Source: Myxococcales bacterium | Lineage (GTDB): Bacteria > Myxococcota_A > UBA9160 > SMWR01 | DNA length: 10,116 nucleotides | Assembly (NCBI GenBank): GCA_022572485.1 | Contig: JACZVU010000090.1 | Coordinates: 1 to 10,116, forward strand | Direction: 5' to 3' | Part shown: in pieces, positions 1 to 7,327 of the stretch | Layout of the letters: each line of letters opens with the position of its first letter | How positions within the stretch are numbered: the first letter of the stretch is position 1 | Notes under the pieces: generated by a model | The model's database searches: none | What the model saw: only the letters and a program-made list of their open reading frames with translations | Told to the model about the DNA's origin: nothing | Program-made: the position numbers and the translations under genes

Positions 1-1631
1 GGGTCAGCGGGCGCCTCTGACACCTGCTCCTGCAAGGCTGCAAGGGCTGTGAGCAACTCGCGCTGACGGGCTGCAATCTCGTGCAACTCGGCATCGACAC
101 CCTTTGCGTTGCGCTGGGCGAGGCGATCCGCCAAGAGCAGCGCTCTGCGCAAAACAACGTCGAGGTTGACGCGGGAATCTTCGCGCTTGGAACGTTGCTG
201 GATCGCTTCGCGAAACCAATCCGCTGCGGTGTAGAGCGTGCGGAGCGCGTCTTCTGGAGAATCGGCTGCCCACTCCGATGCCAACGCCGCCGAAGCGATG
301 CCGAGATTGTAGACAGCTCGAAAGCGAAGTTCGCCATCATCGGCCGCCTCTCGTCGAGCCCTTTCGAACTGGCGGATCGCCTCTTCGGCACTGCCAGCTT
401 CGAGCGCCGACACTCCGAGGTTGAAGATCTCGCGCGGATCCACGGGCTCCTTCTGCACATCGGCTTCAGCAGGACGCCCAGCCTGGATCGATTCTCCATC
501 GGCAATCGGGGCGTGATCCAATCGCGCAGCGTCATCCCCAATGGGCTCACCTGGGCTCTGAGCCCAGGCAGGCGGCGGCTGGGCCAGGAGAACCATCCAT
601 AAAACGACGGCCGCGCTTGCACCGGCCGCTGCACTGGAGACCGCTGTGCTGGAGACGAGGAACACGAGGCCCAGCAACACCGCCCATTGGTAACCCTCAT
701 CGCGCACGGTCTTTCCCCGCGGATCGAGCTTCCCCAGCATGAGCGGCTCGATGTGCTGCCGGTAGATCGACTCCAGATCGAGCACCCCTGTTCCGGCTGG
801 CACATAGGCACCCTTGGTGGCGAGCGCGAGATCGCGCAAGAGTTCGCCATCGAGGCGGCTTCGAACTGCGCGGCCGTCCGCATCCCGCAACAATTCGCGC
901 GCTCCGGTACGGGGGTCCGTCGTGTAGATCTCGCTTCCGAGTTCGTCGCCGAAACCGATCGCGATGATGACGATCCCGGCCTCGGCGGCGGCCTTCGCGG
1001 CATCGAGCGGGAACGAATCGTGATCTCCGCCGTCCGTGATCAGCAGGATCACGCGAGAGGCCTCCTGCGCGGAGCCGAAACCCTGGACAGCCTTTCGGAT
1101 CGGTGCCTCGAGCCGCGTCCCGCCCCGCGTCACACTGTGGGGTCCGGCACCTTCGAGCACGAGCCGTAGAAAGCTGAAGTCAGGAGTCATCGGCGCGAGC
1201 ACCGTGGCGCGCCCCGCAAACGCGATCAAGCCGACCTGATCGCCCTCGAGGTAGGAGAGCAGATCGACGATCTCGGCCTTGGCGCGCTCGAGGCGGCTCG
1301 GCGCCACATCTTCTGCGAGCATCGACTTCGACACGTCGAGGGCGATCATGATCTCGGCCCCGACGCGAGGCGCGGCGACGTACCGAATTCCAAGTTGAGG
1401 ACGCATCAGCGCAAGCACCAGGGAGGCGGCCGACAGCCCGAGCAAGACGATCCGCATCCGGCGTCTGAACACGCTCGGACGCCGCACCAGGCGCCGCTGG
1501 AGCGCGTTGCCGATCAACTGGTCGAGTGCGCCGGTACGTCGAAAATCGAACCAGAAGAGCAACGCAACGAAGGTCAGTACACCCCAAAACGCGTAGATCC
1601 ACTGCGGCTGCGCGAAGCGAAATTCGCTCAC
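1..1631 (-). CDS. batB: BatB-like VWA membrane protein fused to TPR (BatC-like) domain, partial at window edge
   Basis: The frame is open from a GTG at 1631 to the left window edge (543 visible codons, no stop), so the C-terminus is missing. The start has a strong GGAGG (1637-1641) with a 5-nt spacer, and its GTGA overlaps the batA stop. The N-terminus has two hydrophobic segments (about residues 8-28 and 58-76) joined by an Arg-rich loop, as in BatA/BatB. A VWA domain follows with MIDAS motif DVSKS (99-103), T172 in GGTRLE and D200 in ITDGGD. Hydrophobic segments at about 315-334 and 337-353 come next, the second ending in AWAQ (355-358) like a signal-peptidase site. TPR-like helices start near residue 398, and NLDVVLRRA (from 489) resembles the end of BatC TPR units. 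Family knowledge: BatB and BatC act in a periplasmic, membrane-anchored aerotolerance/stress complex. The arrangement suggests a BatB-BatC fusion; the VWA call is firm, the biological role inferred. Confidence 0.88.
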   Translation of the reverse strand, partial: MSEFRFAQPQWIYAFWGVLTFVALLFWFDFRRTGALDQLIGNALQRRLVRRPSVFRRRMRIVLLGLSAASLVLALMRPQLGIRYVAAPRVGAEIMIALDVSKSMLAEDVAPSRLERAKAEIVDLLSYLEGDQVGLIAFAGRATVLAPMTPDFSFLRLVLEGAGPHSVTRGGTRLEAPIRKAVQGFGSAQEASRVILLITDGGDHDSFPLDAAKAAAEAGIVIIAIGFGDELGSEIYTTDPRTGARELLRDADGRAVRSRLDGELLRDLALATKGAYVPAGTGVLDLESIYRQHIEPLMLGKLDPRGKTVRDEGYQWAVLLGLVFLVSSTAVSSAAAGASAAVVLWMVLLAQPPPAWAQSPGEPIGDDAARLDHAPIADGESIQAGRPAEADVQKEPVDPREIFNLGVSALEAGSAEEAIRQFERARREAADDGELRFRAVYNLGIASAALASEWAADSPEDALRTLYTAADWFREAIQQRSKREDSRVNLDVVLRRALLLADRLAQRNAKGVDAELHEIAARQRELLTALAALQEQVSEAPAD

Positions 1632-2650
1632 GGGAGCCTCCGCAGAACAGTTCCCGACAAAATGGCAGCGCTGACCATCAGCAACAATCCGACGCCGACC
1701 CATTCCGCGTAGTGGTATTCGTAGGTGAGGTAGCGAACTTCGGTGACTTCGCTGCGCTCGAGGCGATCGATTTCCTCGATCACCTCGGTCAGCCCGTTTG
1801 CGTCGGCGGCGTGGAAGTAACGCCCGCCGGTTCGTTGAGCGATCTGCCGGAGGGTTTCCTCGTCGATCTCGACGTAGGCCCGGCGCAGAACGGTTCGCCC
1901 ACCGGGTACCTGCACGGGCACGGGTGCGAGCCCGGTGGTTCCCGCGCCGATCGTGTAGACCTTGATCCCGTGCTGAGCGGCGAGGTCGGCAGCCTGCAGC
2001 GGATCGATGTCACCAACATTGCTCACACCGTCGGTCAAGAGCAACGCGATTTTCGAGGAGACCTCCACCCCGCGCAGCCGCTCAACAGCAAGCGCCAACC
2101 CCTCGCCGATCGCCGTGCCGTCTTCACTCTGTTCCGTCACGATCTCGACGTCCGCGAAAATCGAGAGCAGATTGCCGTGATCCAGCGTGAGCGGGCTCAA
2201 ACCGTCCGCATAGCGGGCGAAGACGACGAGACCCACGAGGTCGTCGGGCCTGCCGCCCGTGCCGCCCTCCCCGGCTACGAATGCGCGGAAGACGTCTTTC
2301 ACCACATCCAGTCGACTGATGGACGTATCTTCGCGCACGAAATCTCTCGCCTGCATCGAACCCGACCGATCCACCACCATCACGATCCCAATGCCCTCAC
2401 GGTGGATGCGGGAAGTCGCGCTACCGGTTCGGGGCCCTGCAAGCGCGATCGCAAGGGCCAAGGTGGCCGCTGCCAGTAGGAGCGCGGGAAGCTTCGCGAA
2501 TCGCGCGCGCGGGGATCGGGGTGCGACGTCCACGAGCGCGAGGCTCGAGTAGATGAGCACGGCGGGCATGCGCGCCGCCAACCAGTAGACCAGGGGCGCG
2601 AGCGCGGCGACGATCAGGAAGAGTGGATCCCGGAGTTCCCAATCAAACAC
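1628..2650 (-). CDS. batA: BatA-like von Willebrand factor type A membrane protein
   Basis: 340 aa from the chosen GTG at 2650, which has GGAG seven bases upstream and gives the usual BatA beginning (FDWELRDPLFLI). The frame stays open further upstream, with an ATG at 2671 and a TTG at 2752, but these lie inside the preceding gene and make an uncharacteristic N-terminus. Hydrophobic segments at about 9-27 and 54-72 flank a basic loop, and a C-terminal one lies at 316-334. The VWA domain has a complete MIDAS: DRSGS (94-98), T179 in GTAIGEG and D207 in LLTDG. By the positive-inside rule the VWA domain lies in the periplasm. It overlaps the upstream BatD-like gene by 8 bp and the downstream batB-like gene by 4 bp (GTGA), so the three are probably translationally coupled. 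BatA is proposed to form a complex with BatB. Family assignment is firm; the exact task in this organism is not known. Confidence 0.9.
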   Translation of the reverse strand: MFDWELRDPLFLIVAALAPLVYWLAARMPAVLIYSSLALVDVAPRSPRARFAKLPALLLAAATLALAIALAGPRTGSATSRIHREGIGIVMVVDRSGSMQARDFVREDTSISRLDVVKDVFRAFVAGEGGTGGRPDDLVGLVVFARYADGLSPLTLDHGNLLSIFADVEIVTEQSEDGTAIGEGLALAVERLRGVEVSSKIALLLTDGVSNVGDIDPLQAADLAAQHGIKVYTIGAGTTGLAPVPVQVPGGRTVLRRAYVEIDEETLRQIAQRTGGRYFHAADANGLTEVIEEIDRLERSEVTEVRYLTYEYHYAEWVGVGLLLMVSAAILSGTVLRRLP

Positions 2651-3650
2651 CGGCGCGCTCCACGCCCACATCGCTCCGAGTCGCCTCGAGAAAACTTCGC
2701 GCACTCTCGAGCGACAGTTCGACATCGGCGGGATCGGGAACGAGGTGCGCAAATTTCACGAGGTCTGCGCGGTTGAGAAACTCGCGCAAGGATCGCTGGT
2801 GCAATCGGACCCGATCTGGAGAGTTGGCGAGCTCTTCGACGAATTCCTCGGTCGTCAACTCCGGCGATCGCAACCCAAAGCAATTTTCGAGATAGCGCCG
2901 GATGATGCCCGAGAGCTCGACGAAAAACGCGTCCATTTCGCGCTCTCCCGGCCTCGGCGCCATCAGCAGAACATCGAGATCCGCCTTCGCCACATCGTAA
3001 GCGCTGCGGCGAAGCAATCGAGAGCGCCCGATCCGCCAGGCCCGGATCCCAAAACACGCGGCGGCAGCAACCGCGATCAGCGCGGCCAGCACCCAAAACG
3101 TGCGATAGCGGCCGGGCATCTCACGCGGACCGAGTCGCCCGAGCGGCGCGCGAAGCTCCAGGGACGCGCCCTCTGGAAGCGCGGCCGCCACCTCAAATTC
3201 GAGGGCTTCCGTAAGAAGCGCATACGCATCTTCACCCTCCGGAGCGGGATCTCTTCCAACGCGGCGATCGACGAATTCCACGAGCAGCGGCGGAATGACC
3301 TGCGCGCCCGAACGCGAAGGTGCCAACGTGTAGCGCTGGCGCGAGATCGTTCCGCCCTCGTCATCCGCCGACTCTGAGTGCGTAAAGTCAATGATCGAGA
3401 AGCGATCGAGCGCTTCGCCAAATTCCGGCATCAGCAATTCGACATCCGGCTCGGCCCAGACCTCGAGTTCGAGATTCAGCGAGTCACCCATCGCGGGTGC
3501 CGGCGGCGAAAGCCGAACCCTCGCCCGGACCGGTCCGCTCACCGACGTCGCCTCCAGCGGCTGCGTCTCGGTGGCACCATCGGCCCGCAGCGCCCCGGCG
3601 CCGAGGAGAAGTCCGGCCAACGCAAGCGCGGTGACGGCTCGCACCCTCAA
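2643..3650 (-). CDS. BatD/DUF4381-like membrane protein of the Bat operon
   Basis: 335 aa from a TTG at 3650 whose TTGA overlaps the DUF58 stop. A strong GGAGGAG six bases upstream supports this TTG, though a GTG two codons later (3644) is possible. Residues 1-23 look like a signal peptide ending near ALRADG. Residues about 40-165 form a beta-rich region with SPPAPAMGDSLNLELEV, resembling the BatD oxygen-tolerance repeat, which would be periplasmic. One transmembrane segment lies at 184-202. The cytoplasmic part (about 215-325) carries the DUF4381-type pattern: Y218, then a leucine-rich stretch, FFVELSGIIRRYLE (242-255) and LTTEEFVEEL (265-274). Its place between DUF58 and batA is typical of such operons, where it presumably links periplasmic VWA proteins with the cytoplasmic MoxR side. 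The function is inferred only from context and architecture. Confidence 0.8.
   Translation of the reverse strand: MRVRAVTALALAGLLLGAGALRADGATETQPLEATSVSGPVRARVRLSPPAPAMGDSLNLELEVWAEPDVELLMPEFGEALDRFSIIDFTHSESADDEGGTISRQRYTLAPSRSGAQVIPPLLVEFVDRRVGRDPAPEGEDAYALLTEALEFEVAAALPEGASLELRAPLGRLGPREMPGRYRTFWVLAALIAVAAAACFGIRAWRIGRSRLLRRSAYDVAKADLDVLLMAPRPGEREMDAFFVELSGIIRRYLENCFGLRSPELTTEEFVEELANSPDRVRLHQRSLREFLNRADLVKFAHLVPDPADVELSLESARSFLEATRSDVGVERAGV
2658..2661 (-). promoter_or_regulatory. Shine-Dalgarno site that supports the batA GTG start
   Basis: GGAG on the minus strand, with a 7-nt spacer to the GTG at 2648-2650. The ATG at 2671 also has a GGAG, but only two bases away, which is too close. 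This favours the 340-aa form of BatA. Confidence 0.55.
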
Positions 3651-4606
3651 CGCCGACTCCTCCGCTCCCGCATCTTGAAAAATCGGACCAATGGTTCGAC
3701 GACCGAACCCGCGGCATCAATGTGGATGAAGTCGATTCCCGATGAGCGCAGCCGGTGCTCCAGGGCTCGCACGCGAGCCGCCGACTCTGAGGCCATGCTG
3801 TCTCGAAAGGCCGCCGAAGCCGTGTCGTAGACGCGAGCAACGCCGGACTCTGCGTCGCGAAGCGTGACGAGGCCAACCGAAGGCAGAGAAAACTCTCGAG
3901 GGTCTGTGACCAGCACGGCGATCACATCGTGTTTCTGGTTGGCGGTGACGAGTGCCCGCTCGAATCCCTCGTCGAGAAAATCGCTGACCACGAAGCAGAT
4001 GCTCTTGCGCACGCTCACCGAGAGCAAGAACTCCATCGCCTTGCCAATGTCGGTAGCTTCCCGGGGGCTGCGAGGCCGCCGCCAACTCGCGAAGCAGCGG
4101 GCCCAGCCGCCGGGCGAATCTTGCGCCTGCGCCTCCGGAGCTTCCGAACCGTGTGCGAGAACCTCGCGAACCACGCGCAGCGCGTGTTTTTGACCCTTCC
4201 GCGGCGGGATGTACTGCTCGATACCTCCATGAAACAGGGTGAGTCCGACTTTGTCATCGTTGCGTGTCGCGGAAAACGCCAGCAGCGCGCACAACTCGGC
4301 GGTGACCTCGCGCTTGGATCGCTCCGAAGATCCAAAATCCTGCGAGGAAGACACATCGGCCATCAACATCAGCGTCAACTGCCGCTCTTCGACGTAGCGC
4401 TTGACGTACGGAGCGCCCATTCGCGCGGTGACATTCCAATCGATGGTCCGTACGTCATCGCCGGGGATGTAGGGGCGCACTTCGTCGAATTCGACGCCGC
4501 GCCCCTTGAAGACTGAAACGTATTCACCGGCCAGTACATCCGCGACCTGTCGGCCGGTTCGGACTTGTATCTCGCGAACGCGCTGCAGAATCTCGCGGGC
4601 CTGCAT
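3647..4606 (-). CDS. DUF58 domain protein (VWA-like, MoxR partner)
   Basis: 319 aa from an ATG six bases after the MoxR stop. The DUF58 signature is complete at residues 35-62: GRGVEFDEVRPYIPGDD followed by VRTIDWNVTAR. A MIDAS-like DVSSS is at 84-88, so the protein probably has a VWA-type fold able to bind a divalent metal. VSDFLDEG (207-214) and HDVIAVLVTDPREFSLP (226-242) are the usual second half of the family, and the C-terminus is very basic (RERRSRR). No membrane segment is visible, so it should be cytoplasmic. DUF58 proteins are nearly always encoded next to MoxR ATPases and are thought to be adaptors or substrates; that is family knowledge, not seen here. A Pro/Arg-rich stretch around 152-183, before the TDIG motif, is somewhat unusual. 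The stop overlaps the next gene's TTG start. Confidence 0.92.
   Translation of the reverse strand: MQAREILQRVREIQVRTGRQVADVLAGEYVSVFKGRGVEFDEVRPYIPGDDVRTIDWNVTARMGAPYVKRYVEERQLTLMLMADVSSSQDFGSSERSKREVTAELCALLAFSATRNDDKVGLTLFHGGIEQYIPPRKGQKHALRVVREVLAHGSEAPEAQAQDSPGGWARCFASWRRPRSPREATDIGKAMEFLLSVSVRKSICFVVSDFLDEGFERALVTANQKHDVIAVLVTDPREFSLPSVGLVTLRDAESGVARVYDTASAAFRDSMASESAARVRALEHRLRSSGIDFIHIDAAGSVVEPLVRFFKMRERRSRR
3657..3663 (-). promoter_or_regulatory. Shine-Dalgarno site that supports a TTG start
   Basis: GGAGGAG on the minus strand, with a 6-nt spacer to the TTG at 3648-3650. It lies inside the end of the DUF58 gene. It is near-perfect in sequence and distance, and decides the start of the BatD-like gene in favour of TTG rather than the GTG two codons later. 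Confidence 0.7.
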
Positions 4607-4612
4607 GATCCG

Positions 4613-5596
<984 letters not shown>

Positions 5597-5712
5597 CTTT
5601 TCTCCTCATCGATGCGCAGCTGCCGCTCGTCCCGACTGGATTGTGGATCAGCGCCTTCGTTTCGCACCCCGGAGCCAAGTCGCCCTTCGTGCCCCTCGAT
5701 CGCAACGGGAGC

Positions 5713-5735
5713 TTCGACAGGGTGAGCCCTTCGAA
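5713..5735 (-). repeat. Hairpin-forming palindrome after the DUF3127 gene
   Basis: Read on the minus strand: TTCGA AGGG, loop CTCA, CCCT, one bulged G, TCGAA. This gives a 9-bp stem with one bulge and a 4-nt loop, starting 14 bases after the DUF3127 stop. No T-run follows, so it is not a classical intrinsic terminator, though it could protect a 3' end. It resembles the short TTCGACAGG...-type palindromes scattered between genes in many GC-rich genomes (recollection, not checked). Confidence 0.55.
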
Positions 5736-5748
5736 TCCCGAGTCGGCG

Positions 5749-6123
5749 CTAGAACGCGATCTCGTCGTCGCCCCCCACCGGTGGCGCCTGCGAAAACGGC
5801 GGCTCGTCATCTCGCGATTTGGCACCACCCGCGCGTTCGATGTTCCACACATCGAGGCTGTTGAAGTATTTCACTTCGCCACGAGGGCTCTTCCATTCTC
5901 GACCCCGCAGGCTGAACTCGACCCGCACTTCGTCGCCAACTTCGAAGTCATCGATGCGCTCGCAGCGGTCACCGGTCAGCTGAAAAAGCACGAACTGAGG
6001 AAATCGAGCGTTCTCCGAAAGTTCCAGCACGAACTCGCGCTTTCGAAACCGCTCGGTTATCTGTTGCGCCTCGTTGATCACATGAAGCTTGCCGCTGGCT
6101 TCCATTCCCATGATCGAAAGCAT
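5749..6123 (-). CDS. DUF3127 domain protein with SSB-like acidic C-terminal tip
   Basis: 124 aa from the ATG at 6123; ATGs at 6111 and 6105 (MGMEASGKL, MEASGKL) are equally possible and better match family members, which begin near M-E-x-x-G-K. The core (about residues 7-96) follows the DUF3127 pattern: GKLHVI, KREFVLEL (28-35), FVLFQLTGDRCERID (44-58), GDEVRVEFSLRGRE (63-76) and DVWNIER (91-97), the usual small beta-barrel (OB-fold-like) arrangement. The tail carries DDEPPF (105-110) and ends in DDEIAF (119-124). Such acidic-Pro/Ile-Phe ends are typical of single-stranded DNA-binding proteins, where they recruit repair and replication enzymes. A nucleic-acid binding role is therefore inferred, not shown. 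It is divergent from the exosortase gene and 152 bp before moxR on the same strand, so its link to the Bat operon is unclear. Confidence 0.82.
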   Translation of the reverse strand: MLSIMGMEASGKLHVINEAQQITERFRKREFVLELSENARFPQFVLFQLTGDRCERIDDFEVGDEVRVEFSLRGREWKSPRGEVKYFNSLDVWNIERAGGAKSRDDEPPFSQAPPVGGDDEIAF

Positions 6124-6147
6124 AATGAGAGTTCCCGCTCAATTCAA
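6119..6147 (-). promoter_or_regulatory. Possible weak promoter for the DUF3127 gene
   Basis: On the minus strand TTGAAT (6142-6147) and TATGCT (6119-6124) are 17 bp apart. Each matches the sigma-70 consensus at four of six bases. If used, transcription would begin near 6112, which would rule out the ATG at 6123 and favour those at 6111 or 6105. This is a weak call. Confidence 0.25.
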
Positions 6148-6166
6148 AGACCCGCTGTCGAAGCGC

Positions 6167-6175
6167 TGTTATAAT
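6167..6175 (+). promoter_or_regulatory. Extended -10 promoter for the exosortase pair
   Basis: TGTTATAAT: a perfect TATAAT (6170-6175) with the upstream TG of an extended -10. No good -35 is visible, which is normal for extended -10 promoters. Transcription would start at about 6181-6183, at or next to the tandem GTG codons at 6182 and 6185. It lies in the 58-bp gap between divergent genes, an AT-rich spot in GC-rich DNA. Confidence 0.65.
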
Positions 6176-6181
6176 GGGCCT

Positions 6182-6730
6182 GTGGTGACCGGATTTTCGA
6201 CCTGGATGCGCCGAGCCTTCGCGGACCCGACGTGGCGTTTTCTCGCCCTCTTCACCGTCTATCTGGGTGCGGTCGGAATGCTACTGCCGATCGCCACGAA
6301 ATCTTACCCTGGGGTCATCCGGTTTCTGGTCATGGTCACTGCCGCGATCGAATACGCGTTGCTCGTCCCGTTCACCGATCAGGTTTCATTGGTGGATACC
6401 ATTGTTCATCTCGGACCATTCGGCGTTCGGATCATCGGCGAATGCACGGGGCTCTTCGAAATGGCGATCTATGCGGCCAGTGTCCTTGCCTTCCCCACGA
6501 GTTGGCGCAAGAAGAGCCTCGGGCTGCTCTTCGGGATCCCGGCCATCTACGCGTTCAACATTCTGCGGATTCTCTGCCTTCTCCTCGTAGGCCGCTACGC
6601 CAATTCGAGCTTCGACTTCTTCCACCTCTATTTCTGGCAGGGCACACTGATCTTGATGATCACATCAGTCTGGATGCTCTGGATCTACCTGGTCGTACGA
6701 GATGAAACCGGCTCTTCTCTTCCTGGCTAA
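6182..6730 (+). CDS. xrtH: Exosortase H-like membrane transpeptidase/protease
   Basis: 182 aa from GTG 6182 (a second GTG at 6185 and an ATG at 6206 are alternatives; the frame is open upstream to 6089 but that part overlaps the divergent gene and promoter). It is an integral membrane protein with about five hydrophobic segments. The catalytic triad of the exosortase/archaeosortase family is in place: C88 in GECTGLFEM, R129 in FNILRIL and H148 in FFHLYFWQ. The short length and the following partner gene point to the XrtH subfamily. Exosortases cleave and probably transfer proteins with a C-terminal sorting signal during export, near the periplasmic face of the inner membrane; XrtH is matched with IPTLxxWG-CTERM proteins (family knowledge). 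No such substrate is encoded here. The end overlaps the next gene by 29 bp. Confidence 0.85.
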   Translation: MVTGFSTWMRRAFADPTWRFLALFTVYLGAVGMLLPIATKSYPGVIRFLVMVTAAIEYALLVPFTDQVSLVDTIVHLGPFGVRIIGECTGLFEMAIYAASVLAFPTSWRKKSLGLLFGIPAIYAFNILRILCLLLVGRYANSSFDFFHLYFWQGTLILMITSVWMLWIYLVVRDETGSSLPG

Positions 6731-7166
6731 ATTCATCTGCCTGACAGCGCCATTCATCTGGCTCTGGCGCGCCGGGGGGCTGAGCGTATACCACGCCTTC
6801 TACCATCCAATCGCCAACTCAATCTACGAATGGCTCGGTTTCGAAGGCGTCGCAGCGCCGGCGCGAGATCGATACATCAACTTCATCCCGTTCTTGACCT
6901 TGATTGCATTGACCCCGAATTTGAGCACTCGCCGTCGCCTTGTCGGGGCCGCAATCGGCCTGGCGGTTCTCTTCATGATGCACATCGCCGTCAATCTCAC
7001 GGCGAATGCCGAGACGCTACGATTGCCTCGCATGGTTTCGTTGGCTCTGGATGCCGCCCCATTCTTCTTGTGGGTTGTCATCGCGAATGAATTCGTCCGC
7101 GATTTCATAACGCGGAGAATTACGAGCGCGGCCGGAGAAGGATCCGCAAAAACAATGGACGATTAG
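6702..7166 (+). CDS. Exosortase H-associated small membrane protein
   Basis: 154 aa from the ATG at 6702, inside the last codons of the exosortase gene, which suggests translational coupling. Hydrophobic segments lie at about 3-22, 59-71, 80-99 and 114-131. Between the first two is a loop with YHAFYHPIANSIYEWLGFEG (30-49) and RDRYINFIPF (56-65). An RRR (77-79) precedes the third segment, and the C-terminal tail is short and charged. I recognise it mainly by position, size and topology as the membrane protein that commonly follows XrtH genes; no catalytic motif is visible. It could help the exosortase fold, dock with its substrate or move the sorted protein onward, but this is speculation. The gene ends just before a hairpin, so the pair is likely a two-gene operon. 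Confidence 0.72.
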   Translation: MKPALLFLAKFICLTAPFIWLWRAGGLSVYHAFYHPIANSIYEWLGFEGVAAPARDRYINFIPFLTLIALTPNLSTRRRLVGAAIGLAVLFMMHIAVNLTANAETLRLPRMVSLALDAAPFFLWVVIANEFVRDFITRRITSAAGEGSAKTMDD

Positions 7167-7169
7167 CGG

Positions 7170-7187
7170 GGGAAGCCCGCGCTTCCC
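7170..7187 (+). terminator. Hairpin after the exosortase operon
   Basis: GGGAAGC, loop CCGC, GCTTCCC: a perfect 7-bp stem starting 3 bases after the stop at 7166. There is no T-run after it, so it is either an unusual terminator, a 3'-end stabiliser, or part of a repeat element. Confidence 0.45.
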
Positions 7188-7303
7188 TTGCGGCGTCGCG
7201 CGACTCACTGCCGGTCGAACCCCTCTGCGGGAGCTACTGCTTGGGTGCGGTGATTCTTTTCGCGCGCTGGCAGCGAATCCTTCGGATCCCCTGCGGCGTC
7301 GCG
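7185..7303. repeat. Pair of 16-bp direct repeats in the convergent intergenic region
   Basis: CCCTTGCGGCGTCGCG at 7185-7200 and CCCCTGCGGCGTCGCG at 7288-7303 differ at one base and are 103 bp apart. Each copy sits next to a hairpin: the first overlaps the 3' arm of the 7170-7187 hairpin, the second overlaps the 5' arm of the 7301-7325 hairpin. This suggests a short REP-like intergenic element present twice. The 161 bp between the two operons hold no credible gene. Confidence 0.5.
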
Positions 7304-7325
7304 TAACCCCATGCTGGGGTCACGC
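7301..7325 (-). terminator. Strong hairpin after purS
   Basis: On the minus strand GCGTGACCCC, loop AGCAT, GGGGTTACGC: a 10-bp stem with one mismatched pair, starting 2 bases after the purS stop codon. No T-run follows on either strand. Lying between two convergent operons it may end transcription from both sides, perhaps with Rho. Confidence 0.5.
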
Positions 7326-7327
7326 TC

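Noticed and set aside
1180..1602. 140-aa minus-strand frame in the batB region
   Set aside because: It is the wrong frame of the same strand; the true frame carries the VWA motifs and runs from 1631 to the window edge.
1526..2479. 317-aa open frame on the plus strand
   Set aside because: Antisense to batA, which has a complete MIDAS and membrane segments. No recognisable domain in the plus-strand translation.
2651..2752. Upstream extension of batA to ATG 2671 or TTG 2752
   Set aside because: It runs over the coding end of the BatD-like gene and gives an Arg-rich N-terminus unlike BatA; the GTG at 2650 has the better ribosome binding site and matches the family start.
6089..6181. Upstream extension of the exosortase gene to 6089
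   Set aside because: It would cross the extended -10 element and the beginning of the divergent DUF3127 gene, and its residues do not resemble an exosortase N-terminus.
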